Shown: positions 30,610 to 38,934 of the stretch, piece by piece
Layout of the letters: each line of letters begins with the position of its first letter
Numbering within the stretch: position 1 is the first letter of the stretch
DNA from: a virus
Direction: 5' to 3' (one strand)
DNA length: 43,980 nt
IMG/VR virus record: IMGVR_UViG_3300012354_000001
Coordinates: 1-43,980 of that record
Program-made: the position numbers and the translations under genes
The notes under the pieces: generated by a model
The model's input: only the letters and a program-made list of their open reading frames with translations
Databases searched by the model: none
Told to the model about the DNA's origin: nothing

Positions 30610-31935
30610 ATGGCTCAAGTCATAAATACCACTCTTTATACAGATTCTAACCTTCAAGAATATTATCAATTAGAGAATTTAACTGGTAAAAATGGAAATA
30701 CTTTAACCAATAATAATACTGTCCAATTTAATGCTGCAAGATATGCTAATGGTGCAGATGGTCTTACTGGAAATACAAATAAATCTTTAAGTTTAGTAAG
30801 TAGATTAGCTTATTTGGGTGGAGCCTATGCAATTTCATTTTGGATCAAACTACGAGATGAAATAGCCGTTGATTCTTATGATTTTTTAGAACTTGTTGAT
30901 GGAACAACTACAGATACCTCATTACTTATTTCTTATGAATATAATGGTGGTACAAGAAGAATAAATGCAGGAAGACTTCGTGGAGGTGTAGCTTTTGATA
31001 ATGTTACATATAATATTGATCTTGGTACTTCTGCCTTTCATCATATTGTTTTAACCTATGATGGTTCAACTATTCGTTTATATGTTGATGATGTTGATAG
31101 AGGAAATATTTCTTCATTGGGAAGTGGATCAGGTTTAACAGATGGACTTTCTATTTTAACTGGGAGAGCAGCTGTGCATTATTCCCCAGTAATTATTGAT
31201 GATTTAGTATTTTTTAATCGTAATCTTACTTCAACAGACGTAGGAATATTATTTAATGATGCTGCTAGTGCTTCAGCAAGTCTTTCATCTTCAGCGTCGC
31301 TTTCACCTTCGGCATCACTTTCACCAAGTAGTAGTGCATCAAAAAGCGCTTCAGCTTCTCAAAGTTCTTCAATATCAGCTTCGCTTTCACCTTCAGGAAG
31401 TCAAAGTCCTAGTGCATCAGAAAGTGCAAGTGCAAGTGCGAGTAGTTCACCATCTTTAAGTCCTTCAGGAAGTAATAGTGCTTCTATTTCACCTTCGGCT
31501 AGTGCATCAGCATCTCCAAGTGCAGGATTTGAAGATTTTACACGAGAAGAAAATATTACTTTACCAACTAATGATAATGATTTATTGACTGTTTATACAG
31601 CTGAAGAAGTAATAGATGTTTCTACATATAACGGTATCAGAGTAGGTCAAACAGGAGATATGAAATATATGATTCATCAATTTAAAACCTTTACGAGAGA
31701 TATCACAGATGACCCTACAGTGCTTTGTAAAGGTCAATCAACTCTTTCAGCAGTTTTATCAACTATTTATCTACAAATATTTAATCAAAGTTCAGGATTA
31801 TGGGAAACTCTTGATAATGATAATACAACTATAGAAAATACAGATTTTCGTTTAGCTGGAGATATTAATAATTTTACAAATTATCGAGATAGTTTAGGAT
31901 TAACAAGTTGTCGAGTATGGCAATTAGCAATATGA
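30610..31935 (+). CDS. LamG/concanavalin-like protein with Ser-X tract
   Basis: A 441-residue virion protein. Residues 1-217 form a LamG/concanavalin A-like jelly roll (AISFWIKLRDEI, HHIVLTYDGSTIRLYVDDVD, IDDLVFFNRNLTSTDVGILF), a fold that binds carbohydrates. Residues 219-305 are a Ser-X tract, and 306-441 a further beta-rich domain (TREENITLPTNDNDLLTVYT). The tract would act as a flexible, possibly glycosylated, linker between two binding domains. A tail-fibre role is likely. Confidence 0.7.
   Translation: MAQVINTTLYTDSNLQEYYQLENLTGKNGNTLTNNNTVQFNAARYANGADGLTGNTNKSLSLVSRLAYLGGAYAISFWIKLRDEIAVDSYDFLELVDGTTTDTSLLISYEYNGGTRRINAGRLRGGVAFDNVTYNIDLGTSAFHHIVLTYDGSTIRLYVDDVDRGNISSLGSGSGLTDGLSILTGRAAVHYSPVIIDDLVFFNRNLTSTDVGILFNDAASASASLSSSASLSPSASLSPSSSASKSASASQSSSISASLSPSGSQSPSASESASASASSSPSLSPSGSNSASISPSASASASPSAGFEDFTREENITLPTNDNDLLTVYTAEEVIDVSTYNGIRVGQTGDMKYMIHQFKTFTRDITDDPTVLCKGQSTLSAVLSTIYLQIFNQSSGLWETLDNDNTTIENTDFRLAGDINNFTNYRDSLGLTSCRVWQLAI
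31264..31524 (+). repeat. Ser-X low-complexity tract (second)
   Basis: About 87 codons of alternating Ser between the lectin-like and C-terminal domains, again with mixed AGY and TCN codons. Confidence 0.9.
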
Positions 31936-31994
31936 TAAAACTATTTTTTAATATATTAATCACTATTTTTTGGGAAATAAGGAGGGCTAAATAA
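31932..31994 (+). CDS. Tiny hydrophobic ORF before third Ser-rich gene
   Basis: A 20-residue ORF coupled by ATGA to the previous gene and containing the ribosome site (AAGGAGGGC) of the next. It may act only to carry ribosomes across the gap. Confidence 0.25.
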   Translation: MIKLFFNILITIFWEIRRAK

Positions 31995-31995
31995 T

Positions 31996-34257
31996 ATGGC
32001 AACAACTTTTATTGAACCAGGTGGAGATGCAGACTTTGGAACAGGGCTTTGGGCATCAGTTAATGGCGCTCCTGTTGTAGCGACTGATTTTGTTCATGGG
32101 GGACATGTAAAATCCATAAAATATCCTGCTGCTGGAGCTAATTATGTAAGGACAATATCTGGGGCATTAGCTGATGCTGGATCAAGATTTAATATTTGGA
32201 TATATCTTGTTGCATTGCCATCTGCTACGTCAACTATTATTAGTTTAACTCTTTCAGATGGTACAACTCCTTGTCAGCAATTTAGATTAACAAGTGCAGG
32301 AATACTACAATTTTGGGATGGAAGCGCTGCTCAGTTAGGCGCAGATATTCAAACTTTGTCTACTGGTCAATGGTACAGAATATCTCTTGCTTACACAATC
32401 ACTTCTAGTACTGTTAATAGATATGAGATTTTTATAGATGGAGTCTCAAAATTATCTATAACAAATGCAACAATAAATACAACAGGAACAAATGTACTTA
32501 GGATTGGAAATATTTCCAATAATGCATCGTTAGATTTTAGATCAAGTGACCATTATATAGATAATTCAAATGCTTTAACTGATCCAGGTAATATTTGGGT
32601 TACTGCTAAACGTCCAAATGCAAATGGAACAACAAATGGATTTACAACTCAAATTGGCTCAGGTGGATCGGGATATGGATCAGGACATTCTCCTCAAGTT
32701 AATGAAAGACCAAATGATGATACTAATGGATGGTCAATTGTTACAGTCGCTTCAGCTATTACTGAAGAATATAATATTGAAGCAGTAGGAACAGGTGATC
32801 TTAATCTTACATCAGCAACCATTGTAGACTACATGGGATGGTTACGTACTAAAGCTCTTACTAGTGAAACAGCGCAAATTATTGTAAACAATGTTAATAC
32901 AAATATTTCAATAACTTCAAGTATTGCATTTTATACAAAGATTGCAGGATCAACAACTTATCCAGCAGGAAGTGGAACAGATATAGGTATAATAAGTGCA
33001 GCAATTGCTACTACAATTAGTCTTTATGAATGTGGTGTTATAGTTGCATATATTTCTACTATTGGTTCATCCTCAGCGAGTGCGAGTAGTTCTGCATCAC
33101 AAAGTCCTTCAGCAAGTCTTTCACCTTCTGCTTCTCTTAGTCCTTCAGGGAGTGCTAGTGCCAGTGCTAGTAAATCTCTTAGTCCCTCTGCTTCACTTTC
33201 TCCAAGTGGTTCTCAAAGTCCTTCTTCTAGCGCTAGTAAATCTGCGTCTGCAAGTTCATCAGCTTCAGCTTCAGCTTCAGCTAGCGCTTCTTTGAGTCCA
33301 AGTGCCTCTCAATCACCATCTGCTAGTCTTTCGCCTTCATCTTCAGCTTCTGCAAGTAATAGTGCAAGTTTGAGTCCTTCTGGCTCTTTAAGTCCCTCTG
33401 CGTCTCTATCACCAAGTAGCAGTGCTTCAAAAAGTGCCTCTGCTAGTGCAAGTTCCTCTCAATCTTCAAGTATTAGCCCAAGTCTTTCCCCTTCTGGGTC
33501 GCAAAGTCCTAGTGGCTCTCTTTCACCAAGCGCAAGTCTTTCACCTAGTGGATCTCTTTCTCCCTCAGCTTCTGCGAGTGCTAGTGAATCAAAATCTCAA
33601 TCACCAAGTGCTAGCTTAAGTCCTAGTGGAAGTCAAAGTCCTTCTGGTTCTCAGTCGCCTTCAGGATCTCTTTCACCTTCTGCATCAGCGAGTAAATCTG
33701 CTAGTGCAAGTGAAAGTAAAAGTGCTTCTAGTAGTAATAGTGCTTCGTTAAGTCCTTCAGGTTCACTTTCACCAAGTTCTTCTAATTCTGCCTCAGCAAG
33801 TGGAAGTTCTAGCGCTTCTCTTTCTCCTAGTGGTTCTCAATCACCTTCAAGTAGTATATCGGCTTCTCAATCACCTTCTTCAAGTATTAGTGCAAGTCAA
33901 AGTGCATCAGAATCTAAATCTCAATCTGCTTCTCAAAGTGCATCAAATAGTGCAAGTCTTTCACCATCAAGTTCAAATAGTCCATCACTTTCACCTTCTG
34001 CTAGTATTTCTGCATCTGTAAGTTCATCAGAATCTAATTCAACTTCAGCTAGTACAAGTCCTTCACCTCAACAATGGGAACTTTCTATCGATTATTTTGT
34101 TATTACCCGAATGACTAAGTTCACTGATGAACTGGTATTGCAGAGTACAATCTTTGCCGGTGATGAATATATCGTCCAAACAACAACTTTTATAGATGAA
34201 TTAGTTGCACAAGATACAGAATTTTCGGACGAATACAAAATTGCAGCTAACCCATGA
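31996..34257 (+). CDS. Large Ser-X fibre-like protein with lectin-like N-terminus
   Basis: A 753-residue protein, the largest in the genome. Residues 1-205 look like a concanavalin-type jelly roll (FNIWIYLVALPSATS, WYRISLAYTIT, RYEIFIDGVSKLSI), and 205-357 a second beta domain. Residues 358-691 are the longest Ser-X tract. The C-terminal 60 residues have two copies of a short repeat (FTDELVLQSTIFAGDEYIVQ and FIDELVAQDTEFSDEYKIA). Strong ribosome site GGAGGG. Probably a fibre with a long, potentially glycosylated stalk; receptor unknown. Confidence 0.65.
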   Translation: MATTFIEPGGDADFGTGLWASVNGAPVVATDFVHGGHVKSIKYPAAGANYVRTISGALADAGSRFNIWIYLVALPSATSTIISLTLSDGTTPCQQFRLTSAGILQFWDGSAAQLGADIQTLSTGQWYRISLAYTITSSTVNRYEIFIDGVSKLSITNATINTTGTNVLRIGNISNNASLDFRSSDHYIDNSNALTDPGNIWVTAKRPNANGTTNGFTTQIGSGGSGYGSGHSPQVNERPNDDTNGWSIVTVASAITEEYNIEAVGTGDLNLTSATIVDYMGWLRTKALTSETAQIIVNNVNTNISITSSIAFYTKIAGSTTYPAGSGTDIGIISAAIATTISLYECGVIVAYISTIGSSSASASSSASQSPSASLSPSASLSPSGSASASASKSLSPSASLSPSGSQSPSSSASKSASASSSASASASASASLSPSASQSPSASLSPSSSASASNSASLSPSGSLSPSASLSPSSSASKSASASASSSQSSSISPSLSPSGSQSPSGSLSPSASLSPSGSLSPSASASASESKSQSPSASLSPSGSQSPSGSQSPSGSLSPSASASKSASASESKSASSSNSASLSPSGSLSPSSSNSASASGSSSASLSPSGSQSPSSSISASQSPSSSISASQSASESKSQSASQSASNSASLSPSSSNSPSLSPSASISASVSSSESNSTSASTSPSPQQWELSIDYFVITRMTKFTDELVLQSTIFAGDEYIVQTTTFIDELVAQDTEFSDEYKIAANP
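33067..34068 (+). repeat. Ser-X low-complexity tract (third, longest)
   Basis: About 334 codons of alternating Ser with Ala, Pro, Gly, Leu, Gln, Lys, Glu, Asn between. No stop-free reading is forced at the DNA level, since serine codons vary freely. Confidence 0.9.
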
Positions 34258-34263
34258 TATAAT
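34255..34263 (+). promoter_or_regulatory. Extended -10 promoter for leaderless HNH transcript
   Basis: TGATATAAT (TGn plus a perfect TATAAT, 34258-34263) followed by 6 bases and ATG 34270. No good -35 is visible, as is usual for extended -10 promoters. Confidence 0.6.
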
Positions 34264-34269
34264 AAATTA

Positions 34270-34776
34270 ATGAAGAAAATTAAACTTTCAGGAATAATCG
34301 GTAAAGGAAAATATACTTTAGTAGATGATAAAGATTTCGATTTTTTGAATCAATGGACATGGCATTTATTAAAAGGTGGATATATTGTTAGAACAAAAAT
34401 AATTGGGAAAAGAATAAATGGTAAACAACAAACAAAATGTATTTATATGCATCGTTTAATTATGAATACTCCGATTGATAAACAGGTAGATCATATAAAT
34501 CATAATAAATTAGACAATACACGAGAAAATCTACGTAATGTAAGTATTACCCAAAATCAACAAAATAGGTTACTTAGTAAGAATAATACTTCAGGCTATA
34601 CTGGAGTAGTTTTACATAGAAGTTGGAGAATTTATAAAAATAAATTATATGAATCTTTTAAATGGCGAGCTCTAATTGTAGTAAATAAAAAAACTATTAT
34701 GTTAGGTTCTTTTAAATCAATCCAAGCCGCTTGGTTAGCCCGTAGATGGGGAGAAAGGTTGTATTATGGCCTCTAG
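34270..34776 (+). CDS. HNH homing endonuclease with AP2-like C-terminus
   Basis: A 168-residue protein. The HNH_3-type core is YMHRLIMNTPIDKQVDHINH followed by NKLDNTRENLRNV. The C-terminal part (NNTSGYTGVVLHRSW, FKWRALIVVNKKTIMLGSFK, AAWLARRWGER) resembles an AP2 DNA-binding domain. It ends 11 bases into the next gene and provides the GAGAAAGG-type ribosome site for it, so it is inserted exactly at a gene start. Confidence 0.8.
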   Translation: MKKIKLSGIIGKGKYTLVDDKDFDFLNQWTWHLLKGGYIVRTKIIGKRINGKQQTKCIYMHRLIMNTPIDKQVDHINHNKLDNTRENLRNVSITQNQQNRLLSKNNTSGYTGVVLHRSWRIYKNKLYESFKWRALIVVNKKTIMLGSFKSIQAAWLARRWGERLYYGL

Positions 34777-36274
34777 ACCAAGTATACCTTCTTTCCAGAT
34801 TTCAAAATTTCTTGGTGGGCAAAGTGATTTTGAAAATCGTGGAATAGCAGGATCATACAAAGGAAGTATGAATCTTGATATTCGTAAACAACGAGATACT
34901 CTTTCCTGTCAGTTTGCTTTAAAAGATGAACTTACATTGGGTCAATTACCTGCTCAAGCATATGTAACTATTGCTGCTTCTGATGGACAATATTATGTTT
35001 TCTGTTATAACGGAGATATTTATCGAAGAAAAGCAAATGGATCATGGTTAGTTGGTAGTGGTTTAGGTCCTGTATTTACTGATACTCATGAAAGTGGACA
35101 AATTATTGGAGCTACTGAATGGTATGATAGTGCAGGATTTACTTATTTAGTTTGGGCAACACCTACAAGACTTAATATTAAAAAAATAGCAGGAACTGGA
35201 TATACACAAGTAGAACCATGGACTGATGTTAATATTGCTTCCACTGGAACTTGGCCAAAAACTAATCTTACTTCTACTGATTGGCATACAATGACTATTG
35301 CTAATGGGGTACTCCAAATTGCTAATGGTAATGTAATGGCACTTATTGGTTATGATCTCTCTTATACAAATAATTCTCTTGTCTTGATACCTGGCAATGC
35401 TGCTAGATGTATTTTAGAACGAGGTAAATATGCAGTCATAGGTTGTCGTAAGACCGATGGAAAAGATGAGACAACACTTTTTGATTGGGACGGAGTTGGA
35501 TTATCTTGGAATGATAAAGGAATTATTAAGTTCGGTGGTTTAAATTCAATGATTGATACAGAATTAGCCATTGCACAACTTGGAACTAATGGGCAATTCT
35601 ATATTAGTGATTTTAATACTCCAATTCCTTTTAGACAAATACGGGGAGGGGGACAATCTGATCCTGATGGGATTTGTAGTTATCATGGAATGGCACTTAT
35701 TGGAATTTTTGGTAATACAAATTTAGTTGATCAAAAATATTGTAATGGTATTTATTCTGTAGGACGTATTAATAAAAACGCTCCTATTGTTCTTAATCTA
35801 GAGTATCAATTAACGTGTGATGAAATTTATTCAGTCAAAACAATAGGTACAGATATAATAATAGTCTATAAATTAAACGGACAATATGGAGTGAAACTTA
35901 TTGATACTGGAACCTATGCAAGAGCTGTCTATCAGAGCTTAGATCTTGTCGCTCCAGCTAAAGGCAATCCATTAGGAAGACTCTTAAGTTGGGATAGAAT
36001 CGATCTAGAGTGTCCTCCGCTTCCCCCTGGGACAGCTATTGAAGTATGGAGAAAAATAGATAAAGCAACAAGTGGTGGAACATATTCTGATGGCTGGTTA
36101 CAATGCAATATGGAAGGTGGAGATGTGCAGTTTACAGGATCAGGTAAACAAAATGCAGTCTTCTATGCAGGAGAGAAAGCAAGGATTTGTGAAACACAAA
36201 TAATTCTTATTCCAAGTGGAAATCGAACACCTGAGATAAATGAAATTAACTTTTATGAAAACATGGGAGGATAA
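34766..36274 (+). CDS. Uncharacterised tail/virion protein
   Basis: A 502-residue beta-rich protein (FQISKFLGGQSDFENRGIAG, LRNIRKQRDTL-type start, IAASDGQYYVFCYNGDIYRR, then repeated short strands with Trp and Gly) that looks like a beta-propeller. Position after the fibre genes and before small tail proteins suggests a structural tail component. No family recognised with confidence. Confidence 0.6.
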   Translation: MASRPSIPSFQISKFLGGQSDFENRGIAGSYKGSMNLDIRKQRDTLSCQFALKDELTLGQLPAQAYVTIAASDGQYYVFCYNGDIYRRKANGSWLVGSGLGPVFTDTHESGQIIGATEWYDSAGFTYLVWATPTRLNIKKIAGTGYTQVEPWTDVNIASTGTWPKTNLTSTDWHTMTIANGVLQIANGNVMALIGYDLSYTNNSLVLIPGNAARCILERGKYAVIGCRKTDGKDETTLFDWDGVGLSWNDKGIIKFGGLNSMIDTELAIAQLGTNGQFYISDFNTPIPFRQIRGGGQSDPDGICSYHGMALIGIFGNTNLVDQKYCNGIYSVGRINKNAPIVLNLEYQLTCDEIYSVKTIGTDIIIVYKLNGQYGVKLIDTGTYARAVYQSLDLVAPAKGNPLGRLLSWDRIDLECPPLPPGTAIEVWRKIDKATSGGTYSDGWLQCNMEGGDVQFTGSGKQNAVFYAGEKARICETQIILIPSGNRTPEINEINFYENMGG

Positions 36275-36276
36275 TT

Positions 36277-36756
36277 ATGACACCTGAGGAAATTGTCGAT
36301 CAGCCAATTATACTTTTAGATGGATCTATTATTGATTCAAGTGGTCAAGCTAGTAGTCCTTTAACACAATCTCCCACTACAGAATTAGATAAGAAATTCC
36401 CTCCAAGAATTGTTGCTCATGCGACAATAAGTGAATCTTTAGATACTGAAACAAAACGAATTAAAGGCGAATTTCAATTTGAATCGTTAGGTGCTTTTAC
36501 TGTTCAATCTACTATTCATCCTTTAGCAAGTATTACTTACTCAGGGGATGGAATCATCGGAATTGACGCGAATGGTAATACTACTTTTAGTATAGATGGA
36601 GAAACAGGCGATGCTACATTTCTTGGAACATTGCAAGCAGGAACTCTTATAGGTGGAGATAATACAGTCATAATTGGTATTGGTGGAGCTGGTGGGGGTA
36701 GAATAGTACTTTATAATAGTGGAATTCCAAGTATATTAATTGGGGATTCTACTTAA
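36277..36756 (+). CDS. Tail-fibre-like beta-helical protein
   Basis: A 159-residue protein. The C-terminal part (IGIDANGNTTFSIDGETGDA, FLGTLQAGTLIGGDN) has the short repeated Gly/Thr pattern of phage tail-spike and fibre segments. Ribosome site GGGAGG. Its stop overlaps the next start by one base (TAATG). Confidence 0.6.
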   Translation: MTPEEIVDQPIILLDGSIIDSSGQASSPLTQSPTTELDKKFPPRIVAHATISESLDTETKRIKGEFQFESLGAFTVQSTIHPLASITYSGDGIIGIDANGNTTFSIDGETGDATFLGTLQAGTLIGGDNTVIIGIGGAGGGRIVLYNSGIPSILIGDST

Positions 36757-37109
36757 TGTCAAACGTATTTAAAGTTGCACTTCCTACATATAATGCAGAA
36801 ACAGATATTAATCCAGATCACTTTGCACTTTTTGTAGACAATAGTATCGACTATATTCTTATTAAAGAAAAAACAAGAAATAGTCAAAGCGTTAATGGTA
36901 CTGTAAATATTTCTCATAATTTAAGTTATGTTCCTTATTGTTTAGTTTTCGTAGAGATTTCAGCTGGTGTGTGGAGAAGATTATTTAGTCACCCTTTAGA
37001 TGGTACTGGATATTGGTATGAAGTAAATAGTTCAAATCTTGTTTTAAAAAATACTACTGGTGTTGCTCAGACTTTTTCTTATTATATTTTTTACGACAAT
37101 ATAACATGA
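36756..37109 (+). CDS. Small virion protein, paralogue 1
   Basis: A 117-residue beta-rich protein (KVALPTYNAETDINPDHFAL, VNGTVNISHNLSYVPYCLVF). It shares the layout of the next two genes: a start motif with NxxTxTNPxxF, then a strand with 'HNLSYVP' equivalent to 'AHGLSFIP' and 'THNLGYYP'. Probably a tail-tip or fibre-associated protein. Coupled by ATGA. Confidence 0.6.
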   Translation: MSNVFKVALPTYNAETDINPDHFALFVDNSIDYILIKEKTRNSQSVNGTVNISHNLSYVPYCLVFVEISAGVWRRLFSHPLDGTGYWYEVNSSNLVLKNTTGVAQTFSYYIFYDNIT

Positions 37110-37519
37110 CACAAATAATAGCTGTAGCAAAAATAGGAAATAATGTTCTAACCTCAACAAATCCAAATGATTTTGTTTTTCATTCTGAATATAATACTTT
37201 TAAAATAATTCTTGAGTCAACAAAATCAATTACTCTTGCTGCTGCTACGAATAATCAATCTTTTACGCAAGCTCACGGATTATCTTTCATTCCATTAGTT
37301 CATGGATTTGCTAAGTCAAGTGGGATAAGTAGAGTTTTTTTACCAAATGGGTTTGATGTTTTTGCTTGGAATAGCATTACAGGACAATTTGATACTGGAA
37401 TAAATTTTAATTATATTACTGTAGATGCAACTAATATAACTTTTAATTTTGATAATACTAATGCTACTACTAAGGATATTAGTATTAGATATTTTTGCTT
37501 GGAGGATATAGCAATATGA
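37106..37519 (+). CDS. Small virion protein, paralogue 2
   Basis: A 137-residue protein (IAVAKIGNNVLTSTNPNDFV, FTQAHGLSFIPLVHGFAKS). The NVLTxTNPxxFxF opening is shared with the next gene. Overlaps both neighbours by ATGA. Confidence 0.6.
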   Translation: MTQIIAVAKIGNNVLTSTNPNDFVFHSEYNTFKIILESTKSITLAAATNNQSFTQAHGLSFIPLVHGFAKSSGISRVFLPNGFDVFAWNSITGQFDTGINFNYITVDATNITFNFDNTNATTKDISIRYFCLEDIAI

Positions 37520-37926
37520 GTAATAAAGTTATTGTCGCAAAATCTGGATTTAATGTCTTAACAGAAACTAATCCTAAAAACTTAAAATTTAGTTCTGACT
37601 ATGGAACATTAAAATATTTTACTAAAACAACGAAAAATATTTCTTTTGATGCTAATGCTGGAGATATATCTTGTCACGGAACATATACTCATAATTTAGG
37701 TTATTATCCTTTTGTTGATGTTTTATGTAGGGTTTATATTGGCGCTCCAGCAGGTAATTATGAATATTGTCCATTTGCAGGCGCTGGAGCTGTTGTTTTT
37801 TATAGTGCTAATTATATTATTACACCTACTACCATTGAATTTTATGGACAAATTAATGGAGTTTCGACTAGTATATGGAATTTTGATTTTCTAGCTTTTG
37901 TTTATAAAAATAATTTAAATCTTTAA
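37516..37926 (+). CDS. Small virion protein, paralogue 3
   Basis: A 136-residue protein (VIVAKSGFNVLTETNPKNLK, HGTYTHNLGYYPFVDVLCRV). The start is ATG 37516, which overlaps the previous stop and follows a GGAGG site; the frame is open upstream at a TTG. Third member of a tandem triplet that probably arose by duplication. Confidence 0.65.
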   Translation: MSNKVIVAKSGFNVLTETNPKNLKFSSDYGTLKYFTKTTKNISFDANAGDISCHGTYTHNLGYYPFVDVLCRVYIGAPAGNYEYCPFAGAGAVVFYSANYIITPTTIEFYGQINGVSTSIWNFDFLAFVYKNNLNL

Positions 37927-37928
37927 AT

Positions 37929-37957
37929 TAGACAATTGATATAATTAGTTGTATTAT
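37929..37957 (+). promoter_or_regulatory. Promoter for leaderless transcript
   Basis: TAGACA (37929-37934), 17 bases, TATTAT (37952-37957), 6 bases, ATG 37964. It fills the gap between two genes. Confidence 0.65.
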
Positions 37958-37963
37958 TCAAAT

Positions 37964-38167
37964 ATGACCTTAGAAGAAAAAGTTAAAGAAATAAATAAAG
38001 ATCTTCAACCGCTTCTTAAAAAACATGGTCTTCAAATGCAAGGCATCCCTTATTCTCATATCTATAAATCGTTTCCTCAATCTGTACAATTAGCATTAAA
38101 AGTATTAGAAGAATATCAAATACAGCTTGTTGTAGGATTTAAGGAAATAAAGGAGGAAACAAAATAA
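37964..38167 (+). CDS. Small uncharacterised protein
   Basis: A 67-residue helical protein (LEEKVKEINKDLQPLLKKHG). A TTG at 37949 extends the frame, but ATG 37964 is favoured because it lies exactly 6 bases after a promoter -10 box. The stop overlaps the next start by one base. Function unknown. Confidence 0.6.
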   Translation: MTLEEKVKEINKDLQPLLKKHGLQMQGIPYSHIYKSFPQSVQLALKVLEEYQIQLVVGFKEIKEETK

Positions 38168-38934
38168 TGGCACTTTCAACACGAGCTGAAATTGAAACAG
38201 AAACAGTTGCACGAGCGATGATCGCTAACAATAGTTTAGCTATGCCAGCTTCTCGAATAACTGAAGTTACTAAACAATCAAATAATTGGAGTGGAACACT
38301 TCATTTTTGGCCAATTCTTTCTAGATCACGATACTTTTCATCTAAACCCAATGCTCAATCATCAACTCCTATTCTACCTTTAGCTTATGATTATTATGAT
38401 TATCCTACTGACTTTTTAACTGGAAGTGTTTCAAGGCTTTACTTTAGTGGCCTTAAATACGAAAAGAAAGCTTTTCAAGATTTTCTTGATTATGTAGATG
38501 AAAGTCGAACAAATGATAGTCCTCCTGATCCTACTAAAAGATATTTTGCTGAATATGGGAGACAATTCTTTGTTTGGCCAACTGTTACAGTTGCAGGAAC
38601 GAATGATGGGTTAGTATGGGGGAATATTCAACCTCCAGATTTAACTAATAGTACTGATAAAACGATCTTCTCTCAATGGGATGATGCAGGAAATGAAGCG
38701 ATTGTTAAAAAGAATTTAAGCGTCTTATTTGAAAGACTTGATTCAGGTTTTGCAGCGGTTCAAAAGACAGAAGCTACTCAATTATTACAGGTAATATGGA
38801 ATAAAGTAATTGCTACAAATCAAAAAGCCCAGCGTCTTAATCATGCTCGATTTAACACGATAGATATGTTTGGAGCAAATGCAGGCATGAGCCAAATAGG
38901 TAACTTTTTTGGAATACCAGATGTAATTACATGA
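38167..38934 (+). CDS. Probable head-tail adaptor or tail structural protein
   Basis: A 255-residue protein with Tyr/Trp-rich, mixed segments (YYDYPTDFLTGSVSRLYFSG, YFAEYGRQFFVWPTVTVAGT, NEAIVKKNLSVLFERLDSGF). The look is that of phage connector/adaptor proteins with a helical bundle and beta extension. Strong ribosome site AAGGAGG. Family name uncertain. Confidence 0.55.
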   Translation: MALSTRAEIETETVARAMIANNSLAMPASRITEVTKQSNNWSGTLHFWPILSRSRYFSSKPNAQSSTPILPLAYDYYDYPTDFLTGSVSRLYFSGLKYEKKAFQDFLDYVDESRTNDSPPDPTKRYFAEYGRQFFVWPTVTVAGTNDGLVWGNIQPPDLTNSTDKTIFSQWDDAGNEAIVKKNLSVLFERLDSGFAAVQKTEATQLLQVIWNKVIATNQKAQRLNHARFNTIDMFGANAGMSQIGNFFGIPDVIT

